From Stenotrophomonas rhizophila (GTDB taxonomy: Bacteria > Pseudomonadota > Gammaproteobacteria > Xanthomonadales > Xanthomonadaceae), in contig NZ_CP016294.1 in the NCBI RefSeq assembly GCF_001704155.1, positions 2,787,501-2,851,500 on the forward strand: 64,000 nucleotides of DNA, in the 5' to 3' direction. Position 1 is the stretch's first letter. Each line of letters begins with the position of its first letter. The notes under the pieces were generated by a model. That model had not been told where the DNA came from. It did not search any database and was given only the letters and a program-made list of their open reading frames with translations. Shown here piece by piece: positions 9,159-16,512 of this stretch. Made by a program: the position numbers and the translations under genes.

Positions 9159-9773
9159 ATGCGGCAACAGGGCAGGCTCAGCGAATGGAACGACGCGCGC
9201 GGCTTCGGCTTCGTGCAGCCCAATGGTGGGGGTGATCGCTGTTTCGTGCATATCCGCGCCTTTGCCGCGCGCGACCGGCGCCCTGCCCTGAATGATGTGA
9301 TTACCTACGATGTACAGCGCGATGGGCAGGGCCGGCTCAATGCGGTCAATGTACGTTTCGCGCTGCAGCGTGATGGGCTCAGGGCCGGCACTGCGGCCAA
9401 GGGCAACGGCGGGCCCGACAGTCTGCCCCGACGCACCATCGCTCTGCTGTTCCTGGCGGGCGTGGCCGCTGCCAGCTTGGCGGGCTACTGCCCACCGTGG
9501 ATTGTGGTGGCGTATCTGGGCCTGAGCGCCCTCACCTTCCTGTTTTACTGGCACGACAAGAGCGCCGCCCAGCATGATCGGCGGCGCACGCCCGAGAGCA
9601 CCCTGCAGGCGATGGCACTAGTCGGAGGGTGGCCTGGAGCATTGCTGGCGCAGGCTACCCTGCGCCACAAGAACCGCAAGGCTTCTTTCCAGACCACCTT
9701 CTGGGTGGCCGTGGTGGTCAATATCGTGGCGATGGCGTGGATTGCCGGCGGTGGGTTGTCCATCGCCGGGTGA
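9159..9773 (+). CDS. Cold-shock domain fused to DUF1294 membrane domain
   Basis: Protein of 204 residues with two parts. Residues 1-70 are an OB-fold cold-shock domain with both RNA-binding motifs recognisable (GFGFVQP as RNP1-like, CFVHIRAF as RNP2-like). Residues about 88-204 are a DUF1294 membrane region with about three helices (LFLAGVAAASLAGY, IVVAYLGLSALTFLFYW, FWVAVVVNIVAMAW) and the conserved HDKSAA and RHKNRKASF motifs. This fusion is known in proteobacteria, but its role is unclear; membrane-localised RNA or nucleic-acid binding is inference. It starts three bases after metX, so it is probably co-transcribed. Confidence 0.85.
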   Translation: MRQQGRLSEWNDARGFGFVQPNGGGDRCFVHIRAFAARDRRPALNDVITYDVQRDGQGRLNAVNVRFALQRDGLRAGTAAKGNGGPDSLPRRTIALLFLAGVAAASLAGYCPPWIVVAYLGLSALTFLFYWHDKSAAQHDRRRTPESTLQAMALVGGWPGALLAQATLRHKNRKASFQTTFWVAVVVNIVAMAWIAGGGLSIAG

Positions 9774-9783
9774 CATGGTCGGG

Positions 9784-9805
9784 GCCGACCAACGGTCGGC
9801 GCTAC
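9784..9805 (-). repeat. SMAG-type repeat
   Basis: GCCGACC-AAC-GGTCGGC hairpin followed by GCTACC. It lies between the 3' ends of the convergent cold-shock/DUF1294 and sulfatase genes. Confidence 0.8.
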
Positions 9806-9831
9806 CGGGAGGGCTTGCGACGGCGGGCTGG

Positions 9832-11382
9832 TTACTTTCCGGCGACGGCGTCGTTCAGTTTCTCGATTGCCTGGTCGGCGGTGAAGGTGTTGGGCTTCTG
9901 AATCTTGGGGAAATCCTTGAAGGTCTCGTTGAACTTGGTCAACAGCGCGATGGCGCCGTACACGATGTAGACGTGGTTGATGTACCAATCCCAGTAGGTG
10001 TTCGAGGTGACATCGGCGAACTCGTACGGGTCGGTGCGCAGGTTGTAGATCTTGGGAATTCGCATGGGGGTGAACGGTTCGCCCCAGACCGCCATGGTCC
10101 CTTTGCAGCGCTGCTCGATGAAGCTCACCTTCCAGTTGTCGTAGCGGATGCCCAGCGTGTCGCCGTCGTCTGAGATGTAGACGAACAGTTTGCGTGGCGA
10201 ATGGTCGGCCTTGCCTGTCAGGTAGGGCCACAGGCTCACGCCGTCGATGTGGTTCTTGTAGGTGCGCCCGATGGCCTTGACGCCCTTCTTGAGGTCGTCC
10301 ACCACGGTCTTGTTCCCCGCCACTTCCAGGAAAGTAGGCAGCCAGTCATGGTGCTGCACGATTTCGGTGGAGATGGTGCCCGGCTTGATCTTCCCCGGGA
10401 AGCGCGCCACCAGCGGGATGCGGAACGCGCCTTCCCAGTTGGTGTCCTTCTCGCTGCGGAACGGGGTCATGCCGCCGTCCGGCCACGAATTGCGGTGCGG
10501 GCCGTTGTCGGTGGAATACACCACCAGGGTGTCGTCGGCGATGCCCAGCTCGTCCAGGTAGTCCAGCAGCGAGCCCACGTTCTTGTCGTGGTCGATCATG
10601 GTGTCGTGGTACGGCGACTGCCAGCGACCGGCCTGGCCCAGGCTTTCGGGCTTGGTGTGGGTGATCAGGTGCATGTGGGTGAAGTTCACCCAGGCGAAGA
10701 ACGGGGTGTCATCATCAGTGGCCTGCTTGATGAAGCCCTTTGCGCGTTCGGCAAAGTCGTCGTCGCAGGTGACCATGCGTTCGCGGTTGAGCGGGCCGGT
10801 GTCTTCGATCTTCTGCTTGCCCACCTTGCCCCAGCGCGGCTGCTCGGTCGCATCGTCCTTGTCGGTGGCGAAGCTGTGGATCACCCCGCGCGGCTTGACC
10901 GTGGCGATGAAGTCACCGAACTCGTCTTCCGGGAAGTAGTCGTACATCTCCGGCTCTTCTTCGGCATTGAGGTGGTACAGGTTCCCGTAGAACTCATCGA
11001 AGCCGTGGTTGGTCGGCAGCATGTGGTTCAGGTCGCCCAGGTGGTTCTTGCCGAACTGGCCGGTGGTATAGCCCTCGTTCTTCAGCAACGCGGCGATGGT
11101 GACGATCTTCTCGTTCATGCCGATCGGCGCGCCGGGAATGCCTACCTTCGACAGGCCGGTGCGCAGCACGCTCTGGCCGGTAATGAACGAGGAGCGCCCG
11201 GCCGTGCACGATTGTTCACCGTAGGAATCGGTAAACATGATGCCTTCGCGCGCGATGCGGTCGATGTTGGGGGTCTGGTAGCCCATCAACCCGTGCGAGT
11301 AGCAGCTCAGGTTGGAGATGCCGATGTCATCGCCCCAGATGACCAGGATGTTGGGCTTTTTCTTCTTGGTGGCGGTGGCCAT
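9832..11382 (-). CDS. Sulfatase (arylsulfatase family, cysteine-type)
   Basis: Sulfate-ester hydrolase of the alkaline phosphatase superfamily, 516 residues. Metal-binding WGDDIGISN is near the start. The activation motif SCTAGR (C-x-A-x-R) places the cysteine that becomes formylglycine at about residue 59. GQFGKNHLGD, FAWVNFTHMHL and STDNGPHRNSWPDGG carry further active-site residues. The start MATATKKKKPNILV has no signal peptide, so a cytoplasmic location or unusual export is implied. It is followed by the convergent cold-shock gene and preceded by an outer-membrane barrel gene on the same strand. The natural substrate is unknown. Confidence 0.92.
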   Translation of the reverse strand: MATATKKKKPNILVIWGDDIGISNLSCYSHGLMGYQTPNIDRIAREGIMFTDSYGEQSCTAGRSSFITGQSVLRTGLSKVGIPGAPIGMNEKIVTIAALLKNEGYTTGQFGKNHLGDLNHMLPTNHGFDEFYGNLYHLNAEEEPEMYDYFPEDEFGDFIATVKPRGVIHSFATDKDDATEQPRWGKVGKQKIEDTGPLNRERMVTCDDDFAERAKGFIKQATDDDTPFFAWVNFTHMHLITHTKPESLGQAGRWQSPYHDTMIDHDKNVGSLLDYLDELGIADDTLVVYSTDNGPHRNSWPDGGMTPFRSEKDTNWEGAFRIPLVARFPGKIKPGTISTEIVQHHDWLPTFLEVAGNKTVVDDLKKGVKAIGRTYKNHIDGVSLWPYLTGKADHSPRKLFVYISDDGDTLGIRYDNWKVSFIEQRCKGTMAVWGEPFTPMRIPKIYNLRTDPYEFADVTSNTYWDWYINHVYIVYGAIALLTKFNETFKDFPKIQKPNTFTADQAIEKLNDAVAGK

Positions 11383-11509
11383 CGGGTTCTCCGGGAGCGC
11401 TTTGGCGGGTCCTTGGATGATCCCTGCGGGGCTGGGGGGCGACCACCGTGTTTCTACTTATGTTGGCTAAGTAATTCTGTCCCGTCGGTGTGTCGGCTGC
11501 GGATGCCGT

Positions 11510-11621
11510 GTACCGACCAACGGTCGGTACCTACCGGGGCCGTGTGCCGACCAACCGTCGGTACGGGGCGTGGATACGCATGGCGTGGCGCCGCCGGTAG
11601 GTACGGACCGTTGGTCCGTAC
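11510..11621. repeat. Cluster of three SMAG-type palindromes
   Basis: Hairpin GTACCGACC-AAC-GGTCGGTAC then CTAC at 11510-11534; a degenerate copy around 11541-11566; and GTAG followed by GTACGGACC-GTT-GGTCCGTAC at 11597-11621. The outer two face each other. They fill the 243-base gap between the sulfatase start and the 3' end of the barrel-protein gene. Confidence 0.8.
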
Positions 11622-11625
11622 GGCG

Positions 11626-12822
11626 TCAACGCCACGCGCTGCCTACCTGCACGTAGACGGTGTCGTCTTCCGGGCCGAAGGCGTAGTCCAGGCCGACGTA
11701 GAGCCCCAGCTGGCGCGCGATCAGGTAACGGCCGCCGACGCCCTTGGCGACCTGGCTGGTGGCACCGGAGAAGCTGCCGTGCTCGCCCCAGGTGCGTCCC
11801 GCCCCCACGAAGCCAATGGCCGCCCAGCGCGGGGTTAGGTTCCAGCGCAGTTCGGTTTCCACCGTGGCAGCGCGCGTGTCCTGGTAACGTGCCGAGCCGA
11901 TGCCACGCAGGTCGATGTACGGCAGACGGTAGAACGGCACGTCACCGCCCACCCAGCGCACGTCCACCCGCCCCCCCAGGACCAAGCGCTTGTCGGCCAG
12001 CGGAAGGTAGCCGAACGCATGCGCGCGGTAGCTCTGGAAGTCGTTGTCGCTGCCGATGGCGTTGTCGTAGAAGTTGCCTTCCAGCATGCCCAGCCAACCG
12101 CTGTTGGGGGTGAACGAATTGTCGCGCTGGTCGTACTGCAGCGACAGCCCAAGCCCGGAGGTTTTCCGGTTCAGCTCGTGCGGCTTGAAGTATTGTCGGT
12201 CCGAATCGACGTCGAAGCCGATGTCCAGGTCCATGTAGACCCATTGCAGGCCCAGGAACAGCGACTGGTCGCCCAGGCGCCGGGCAATCTTCTGGAACGC
12301 CATGTAGCCGTCGGAGCTGTAGCCGATGCCCACTTCCGGCAGCAGGTTGCCCGGCGTGTAGAAGTCCAGGTTGAACGAGGATTTGGCAACCCCACCGGTG
12401 TAGCGCCAGCGGTCGTCCTTGAAGTGCAGCATGGCGCCGGCCCCGTAGGCCGTGCTGCCGTTCTCGGTCTTCATCCCGGCTACGCCGTAGATATTTGGCG
12501 GGATCATCTGCTTGCGGCCATCGGCCGCGGTGCGTTCCAGCGCTGCGCCCTCCGGCCTGTGGAAGAACGCGAGGGCCACGCCGCCGCCGTAGCCCACGGC
12601 CGGGTCGCTGATGATCACCGGCACCGGCAGGAAGCCCTTGCGGTCGAGCAGCCAGCGCGACATGTCGAAATGGCCGTCGTGCGGGTCCTTGAACATGCCG
12701 TGGCGGGATGCGGCCGGGGCCGGCGCCGTGGTGTCCGGCACTGCCTGCTGCGCCAGTGCGGGCGCAGCCACCACGCAGTGCAGGAGCACTGCGGCCACCG
12801 AACCTGCCTTCCATCCACGCAT
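11626..12822 (-). CDS. Outer-membrane beta-barrel protein, BamA/TamA (surface antigen D15) type
   Basis: Protein of 398 residues with a signal peptide (cleavage near PALAQQ), then HGMFKDPHDGHFDMSRWLL and a long run of alternating aromatic/glycine beta strands, ending in an outer-membrane signature (VYVQVGSAWR; the terminal Arg after W is not the classic Phe). The region SGLGLSLQYDQRDNSFTPNSGW matches the D15/BamA barrel motif (YDxRDNxFxPxxG). There are no POTRA domains, so it is a barrel-only member rather than BamA itself. It lies upstream of the sulfatase on the same strand, separated by repeats; functional linkage is possible but not shown. Confidence 0.82.
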   Translation of the reverse strand: MRGWKAGSVAAVLLHCVVAAPALAQQAVPDTTAPAPAASRHGMFKDPHDGHFDMSRWLLDRKGFLPVPVIISDPAVGYGGGVALAFFHRPEGAALERTAADGRKQMIPPNIYGVAGMKTENGSTAYGAGAMLHFKDDRWRYTGGVAKSSFNLDFYTPGNLLPEVGIGYSSDGYMAFQKIARRLGDQSLFLGLQWVYMDLDIGFDVDSDRQYFKPHELNRKTSGLGLSLQYDQRDNSFTPNSGWLGMLEGNFYDNAIGSDNDFQSYRAHAFGYLPLADKRLVLGGRVDVRWVGGDVPFYRLPYIDLRGIGSARYQDTRAATVETELRWNLTPRWAAIGFVGAGRTWGEHGSFSGATSQVAKGVGGRYLIARQLGLYVGLDYAFGPEDDTVYVQVGSAWR

Positions 12823-12998
12823 ATCGTGCTCCCGGACGCTTCATCCCGTTCCCGGACAACACTGACAGACCCGGCCACCTTCCAGCCACGGCCGTTCTAC
12901 GTAGCAGCCCTAAGTACAACTACCGAGAACAGGCGGAAACATCGCAGCGTCGGTGCAACACGGAAGATGGCTGACGCACCGCGCTCCCTAGGCGCCTT

Positions 12999-13787
12999 TC
13001 AGCCTCCCGGGCCAGTCCCGGACGTCGCGTTCTTGTCCGCCTCAGGGGGCGCGTGCCCATGCCCACCGGCCGAATCCTCGATCTGGATGACCCGCCCCTT
13101 CTGCCAGGCATCCGCGCCGCCATCTACCGGCGGTGCAACGATATCAGCCCGACGCTCGCGCTTGTCCTGGCTGCTCACGCCCAGCCGGTCGTCCCGTGCA
13201 GCGACCATCTGAGGGTCAGCCTGCCCATCCGCCGTGAATCCCATCATCAGCTGCGGCATGCCACGCGGCAGATCCTTGTCCAGATCGGTATGCCAGGTGT
13301 GCCAGGTTTTTCCGTAGGTATGTATGAGCTTCTCCATCAACGCATGCTCGGCCACCTCCGGAATGCCGGGCGCAACCAACTGCCCCGATTTCACTTCGTG
13401 CACGTGGCTGTGCCATAGCGCCTTTTCCTGATCGGGCAAGGCGGCAAACAGCTTGGCGCTGATGATGTACTCCACCCCCATCAGCTTGGCGTCTTTAACG
13501 TTGCCGTCGTAGATCGTGCACTGGATGACATCCTCATTGAGGATGGAGCAGTAGTGGTGCGCCTCCATCTGCACCTTCATCTGGCCATTGTAAAAATGAA
13601 AGCCATCCAGATAGGCGTTGATGGCCTCGATCGGCGGCCGATCCTGCAACACCGCGGCACCCGTTTCGAGCACCTTGGTTTTGGCGGTTTCTTCCGCGCC
13701 AGGCGCCTGGACGTTGGATTCGGTGTTGCCGCCTCCACATCCGGCCAAGGCAAGCGAGATGGCACCGCAAATGATGGATCGACGCAT
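12999..13787 (-). CDS. OBAP-family (DUF1264) lipoprotein
   Basis: Protein of 262 residues starting at the ATG giving MRRSIICGAISLALAGCGGG: a lipoprotein signal with lipobox LAGC at about 14-17. The rest matches the oil-body-associated protein/DUF1264 family, with HHYCSILNEDVIQCTIYDG, LWHSHVHEVKSGQL, TYGKTWHTWHTDLDKDLP and LMMGFTADGQ. Bacterial members are uncharacterised. The many conserved histidines (HHYC, WHSHVHE, WHTWHTD) suggest metal binding, which is inference. The C-terminal 45 residues are low-complexity and probably disordered. An upstream extension of 46 codons is open but lacks a better start. Confidence 0.85.
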   Translation of the reverse strand: MRRSIICGAISLALAGCGGGNTESNVQAPGAEETAKTKVLETGAAVLQDRPPIEAINAYLDGFHFYNGQMKVQMEAHHYCSILNEDVIQCTIYDGNVKDAKLMGVEYIISAKLFAALPDQEKALWHSHVHEVKSGQLVAPGIPEVAEHALMEKLIHTYGKTWHTWHTDLDKDLPRGMPQLMMGFTADGQADPQMVAARDDRLGVSSQDKRERRADIVAPPVDGGADAWQKGRVIQIEDSAGGHGHAPPEADKNATSGTGPGG

Positions 13788-13969
13788 GGGAGGCCCTCCG
13801 GGGAAGCCCCTGCATCGTGTCCCGTCGGATGTAACGTCGGGAGCATGGCAGCGTGATACCTGGATAAAAGCGCGGAGGAGTTCACCAGGGGCGCAACCCG
13901 CTGTTCCTTCACCTCCCCACCCCACACGCAGGACTAACGTCGATACGGATGATTTGAGGCTGTGTAGTC

Positions 13970-14608
13970 ATGTGGAGGAGAAACGGTCTCTCGATTGTGC
14001 TGTTCCTGTTGCTTGCCTCCTTCCTTGTGGGCCAGGTGTGGACAGGCTTCCTCAGCCATAACCAGGAACTGCACGAGGCCCACCGCGCCGGCTTGGACCT
14101 GTGGGCCTACCTGCACAGCGGCCATTTCGTAAGTGCCACGTTCGAGAACTGGGAAAGCGAGTTCCTGCAGATGGGCATGTACGTGCTGATTACGGTCAGA
14201 CTGCGGCAAAAGGGCTCTGCGGAATCGCGCCCGCTGAAGGGGGAGGAGGAGGAGGAACGCATCCTGCCCGGCCCGCCCCCCTGGGCAGTCCGGAAAGGCG
14301 GTATCTGGAAGCTCCTCTACGGTCACTCGCTGGCCATCGTCTTTTCCATCCTTTTCGTCGGGAGCTTCTTCCTGCATCTGGCCGGGAGCTGGCGCGCAGC
14401 GGTGGATGAGCAGGTCGCCCGGGGCCTGCCCGCCCCTACCTGCTGGGGGCACCTGTGGAGCAGCGGCTTCTGGTTTGAATCCTTTCAGAACTGGCAGAGC
14501 GAGTTTCTCGCGGTCCTCGCGCTGGTAGTGCTGACGATCTTCCTGCGCCAGAAAGATTCGCCCCAGTCCAAACCCTTGGCTGCGCCGCACAGCCAGACGG
14601 GGGACTGA
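13970..14608 (+). CDS. DUF6766-like membrane protein with internal duplication
   Basis: Protein of 212 residues with four hydrophobic segments arranged as two similar halves. Half 1 has a helix (about 5-25), then FENWESEFLQMGMYVLITVR and LRQKGSAESRPL. Half 2 repeats this as helix (about 112-130), FQNWQSEFLAVLALVVLTIF and LRQKDSPQSKPL. The ENWESEF/QNWQSEF signature is typical of DUF6766 proteins. The function is unknown. It is divergent from the OBAP lipoprotein gene with about 180 bases between the starts. Confidence 0.8.
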   Translation: MWRRNGLSIVLFLLLASFLVGQVWTGFLSHNQELHEAHRAGLDLWAYLHSGHFVSATFENWESEFLQMGMYVLITVRLRQKGSAESRPLKGEEEEERILPGPPPWAVRKGGIWKLLYGHSLAIVFSILFVGSFFLHLAGSWRAAVDEQVARGLPAPTCWGHLWSSGFWFESFQNWQSEFLAVLALVVLTIFLRQKDSPQSKPLAAPHSQTGD

Positions 14609-14657
14609 ACCCCCGGCCAGCCCACTCACGCGAACCGGCGTTTGCCGGATCGTTACA

Positions 14658-14828
14658 ATGGGCCTTACGGTGGAGAACTCCTGGGGAGGGGTGAACGTGG
14701 ACCAGTTGCCCAGCCCGAAAGACGCTCCAAACGACGAGTCCCGGCAGTTCGCACGAGCTGAGACTCTGCCAGACCTTGCGCATGCGAATCGCATATACAA
14801 CTTGGGTCCAAAGAGGTTCCTGCCATAG
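14658..14828 (+). CDS. Possible small protein (56 codons or less)
   Basis: Open frame from ATG 14658 (MGLTVENSWGG) to TAG 14828 (ending GPKRFLP). A better-placed start may be the GTG at 14697, seven bases after GGGGAGG, giving 43 residues (VDQLPSPKDAPND...). A TACAAT hexamer at 14655-14660 could be a -10 element, which would favour the later start. No family is recognised. This opens an accessory patch with base use less GC-extreme than its neighbours. Confidence 0.35.
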   Translation: MGLTVENSWGGVNVDQLPSPKDAPNDESRQFARAETLPDLAHANRIYNLGPKRFLP

Positions 14829-14870
14829 GATTGACACGCCGAGGCAACCTACCATCTACCGGGGGAACAA

Positions 14871-15149
14871 ATGGACATCGAATCGAGGCTGGCAGTTCTC
14901 GAACAAAACCTGATGGAACGGCTAGCAGCGGAAATCGCGCAGGATGCTGTTCTAGACGCGTTGATAGCAACACACCCTGATCAACGGGCGGTTCGAGATG
15001 TATACCAGGCCATTTCTGCATATCGTTTAACGCAATTCGGCGACCTGGGGTTCGAGCAGCAGGCACCCGCAAAGAGTGTCGCTAATGTGTTTGGACTGCT
15101 TCGTGAGCAGTTCGACGCTTGGCAGGGGAAGCTCTCGGCGGACATCTGA
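14871..15149 (+). CDS. Hypothetical protein, 92 residues, helical
   Basis: Unrecognised 92-residue protein. ATG 14871 is preceded by GGGGGAAC at suitable spacing. The sequence is strongly helical: an N-terminal amphipathic stretch (ESRLAVLEQNLMERLAAEIA), then HPDQRAVRDVYQAISAYRL and a C-terminal LLREQFDAWQGKL. There is no signal peptide or membrane segment. Small cytosolic proteins of this kind often accompany toxin or immunity genes, and a SymE-like toxin lies 400 bases away on the other strand; that link is inference only. Confidence 0.6.
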   Translation: MDIESRLAVLEQNLMERLAAEIAQDAVLDALIATHPDQRAVRDVYQAISAYRLTQFGDLGFEQQAPAKSVANVFGLLREQFDAWQGKLSADI

Positions 15150-15242
15150 CCGCAAGCCAGCAATTGCACAGCTGGCAGGCGAGTCGACCACGCCCGGCCG
15201 CGGCCAACACCCACGCCGGCACGACGGGTTCCCAGCTTAGAA

Positions 15243-15510
15243 CTATTTCGCCATCGTCTCTCCCATCGCCGAGCGCTGGATCCAGCTCATCCCGGAGCCG
15301 CCTTTGTAGCCATCAGCGTGCTGAATTGCCGGGTCCTCAAGCGCGTTCTCGAGGGAGGGGGGCAGCCCCAGCAGCTGCTGCGAGCGTTGTTCATAGTAGT
15401 TCAGCTTGGCCGAGTCGAATTCGGCATCACGTACGCGGTCATACGAAGTTGCGCACGGGGTGGCCCGGTCCTGGTGACCACCCCAGCTTAGCTGGGGTGG
15501 GCGACGGTGT
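15243..15510 (-). pseudogene. 3' remnant of a larger gene
   Basis: A minus-strand frame ends at TAG 15243 and is open upstream to about 15510 without a credible start. It encodes a protein-like C-terminus: YDRVRDAEFDSAKLNYYEQR, LPPSLENALEDPAIQHADGY and GMSWIQRSAMGETMAK. The composition (acidic and aromatic residues, no Arg/Pro bias) is unlike the shadow frames of this GC-rich genome. The frame runs into the perfect hairpin at 15478-15500. It looks like the tail of an effector- or RHS-type gene left by deletion, but no family is identified. Confidence 0.4.
15478..15500. repeat. Perfect hairpin, 10-bp stem, 3-nt loop
   Basis: CCACCCCAGC-TTA-GCTGGGGTGG, immediately downstream of the symE-like gene (its stop is at 15561). 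There is no T-run on either side, so it is not a standard intrinsic terminator. Confidence 0.7.
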
Positions 15511-15560
15511 GGTGCGTACGTCGGATTGGTGGACAGATCTTTGCAAAGCAGGGCCCGGTA

Positions 15561-15893
15561 CTACGGGTTGGGTTGCTGGCCTTGTCTCTCGAGGCGGGCT
15601 TTCTGCAGGCGGCCCATCTGGCGGACTTTGGGAATGGCCGGGTCAGGTTCGGGCTCTACAGTGAGCTGTATTCCGCCGGGAATAAGTTCCAGCTTCAGGC
15701 GGGCGCCTACGTCCAACCCTGCCCTGCGCATCCAGAGGCCACGCAGTTTTACGCAGGGGATGGGGATGTCATCGTATTCGCCATTGCCGCCGGGGTGGTA
15801 CAGGGCCTCGACGCGGACGCGGGCGGGCTGGCTCACGTGAAGCTTGCGTTTGGGAAGTTCGGAATAAGGGGTGTCAGGCCGGGAACTGTGCAT
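15561..15893 (-). CDS. symE: SymE-like toxin (type I toxin-antitoxin family)
   Basis: Protein of 110 residues with an AbrB/SpoVT-like swapped-hairpin core matching the SymE family: IPIPCVKLRGLWMRRAGLDV followed by GARLKLELIPGGIQLTVEPE (the family pattern is wLxLxGxWLxxAGF...vxvxvxxGxLxI). The N-terminal tail is basic (KRKLHVSQPARVRVEALY). The ATG at 15893 has a strong ribosome site (GGAGGT, five bases upstream); the longer frame from 15971 crosses a hairpin. E. coli SymE is an SOS-induced RNA-cleaving or nucleoid-condensing toxin held down by the antisense RNA SymR. No antisense promoter is proved here. Confidence 0.78.
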   Translation of the reverse strand: MHSSRPDTPYSELPKRKLHVSQPARVRVEALYHPGGNGEYDDIPIPCVKLRGLWMRRAGLDVGARLKLELIPGGIQLTVEPEPDPAIPKVRQMGRLQKARLERQGQQPNP

Positions 15894-15910
15894 GGTGGAC
15901 CTCCAATAGG

Positions 15911-15934
15911 ATCTCCCTCGCCGGATGGCGAGGG
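15911..15934. repeat. Perfect hairpin in the symE 5' region
   Basis: CTCCCTCGCC-GGAT-GGCGAGGGAG, a 10-bp perfect stem ending 18 bases before the symE ATG. It lies where a 5' UTR structure or antisense RNA target would be expected. It lacks a T-run. Confidence 0.65.
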
Positions 15935-16512
15935 AGTCGGGAGGCTGAGAACCGTAACAAGATCCGGGCATGACGTATTCCCACGAGGGTATTTTATTCC
16001 GTCACCCTCCCGACGCAGGACGTCGAGCGTGTTGCACTTGTTAGGAGTTTCTCAGGCTCCGAGCGCACACCATGCGTTGGAGCGAAGCTTAGCTCCAATT
16101 GTTTCTCTCTTCAGTTCGGCTTGCTTCAATTGAGCCTGTCTACCGTGATGCCGTGATGCGCCTGATCGCCGCCAATTGCTTGCGGCAGGTCGCGTTCCGG
16201 ATGGAACCGCATCACGATGCGCGTTGAGCAATGGGTGGCGTCGTGGGGATGTTGGCGCCGGAATGGGATGTCACATCTGGCATGGAGTGCGCGGTTGATC
16301 TGGCGTCCATGCGTTAATGGGCCGGTCGTTGTTATCGGCGGTCGTCTTGCGACCGACCCTACCGATGCGTCGGCCGGCCGGATGTGGCGGTAGGGTCGCA
16401 TCCCTATCGACCGCCGATGGCGGGTCACCGCGCGATGGGGCATGACGCTTGGAGCAAAGGTGGTTGCGTTTTGGCGTCCATGCATCAATTGCCGACCATC
16501 CTGGAGCTGGCG
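15935..16512. other. Gene-poor stretch between symE and cydC
   Basis: No supported gene. It holds a hairpin TTGGAGC...GCTCCAA at about 16077-16099 followed by a T-rich tract on the plus strand (possible terminator). Two very short minus-strand frames share the start context ATGGACGCC: one from 16310 to 16212 (32 residues, MDARSTAHSMPDV...) and one from 16481 (18 residues, MDAKTQPPLLQ...). GTAG/GGTCG palindrome fragments resembling decayed SMAG units lie around 16330-16410. A 120-residue minus-strand frame here is Arg/His-rich and not gene-like. Confidence 0.5.

Noticed and set aside
6801..9575. A 924-codon minus-strand open frame opposite ccmH-metX
   Set aside because: It lies opposite four well-supported genes, its translation is His/Gln/Arg/Ala-rich with no domain, and such frames are common opposite GC-rich genes.
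15119..16133. Plus-strand ORFs opposite symE and the gene remnant
   Set aside because: They are antisense to the better-supported SymE-like frame and have shadow composition.
16126..16488. A 120-codon minus-strand ORF between symE and cydC
   Set aside because: The translation is Arg/His/Pro-rich without domains and spans repeat-like palindromes; no ribosome site.
14100..16500. Prophage or insertion sequence in the accessory patch
   Set aside because: There is no transposase, integrase, terminal repeat pair or attachment duplication at the adjacent genes.
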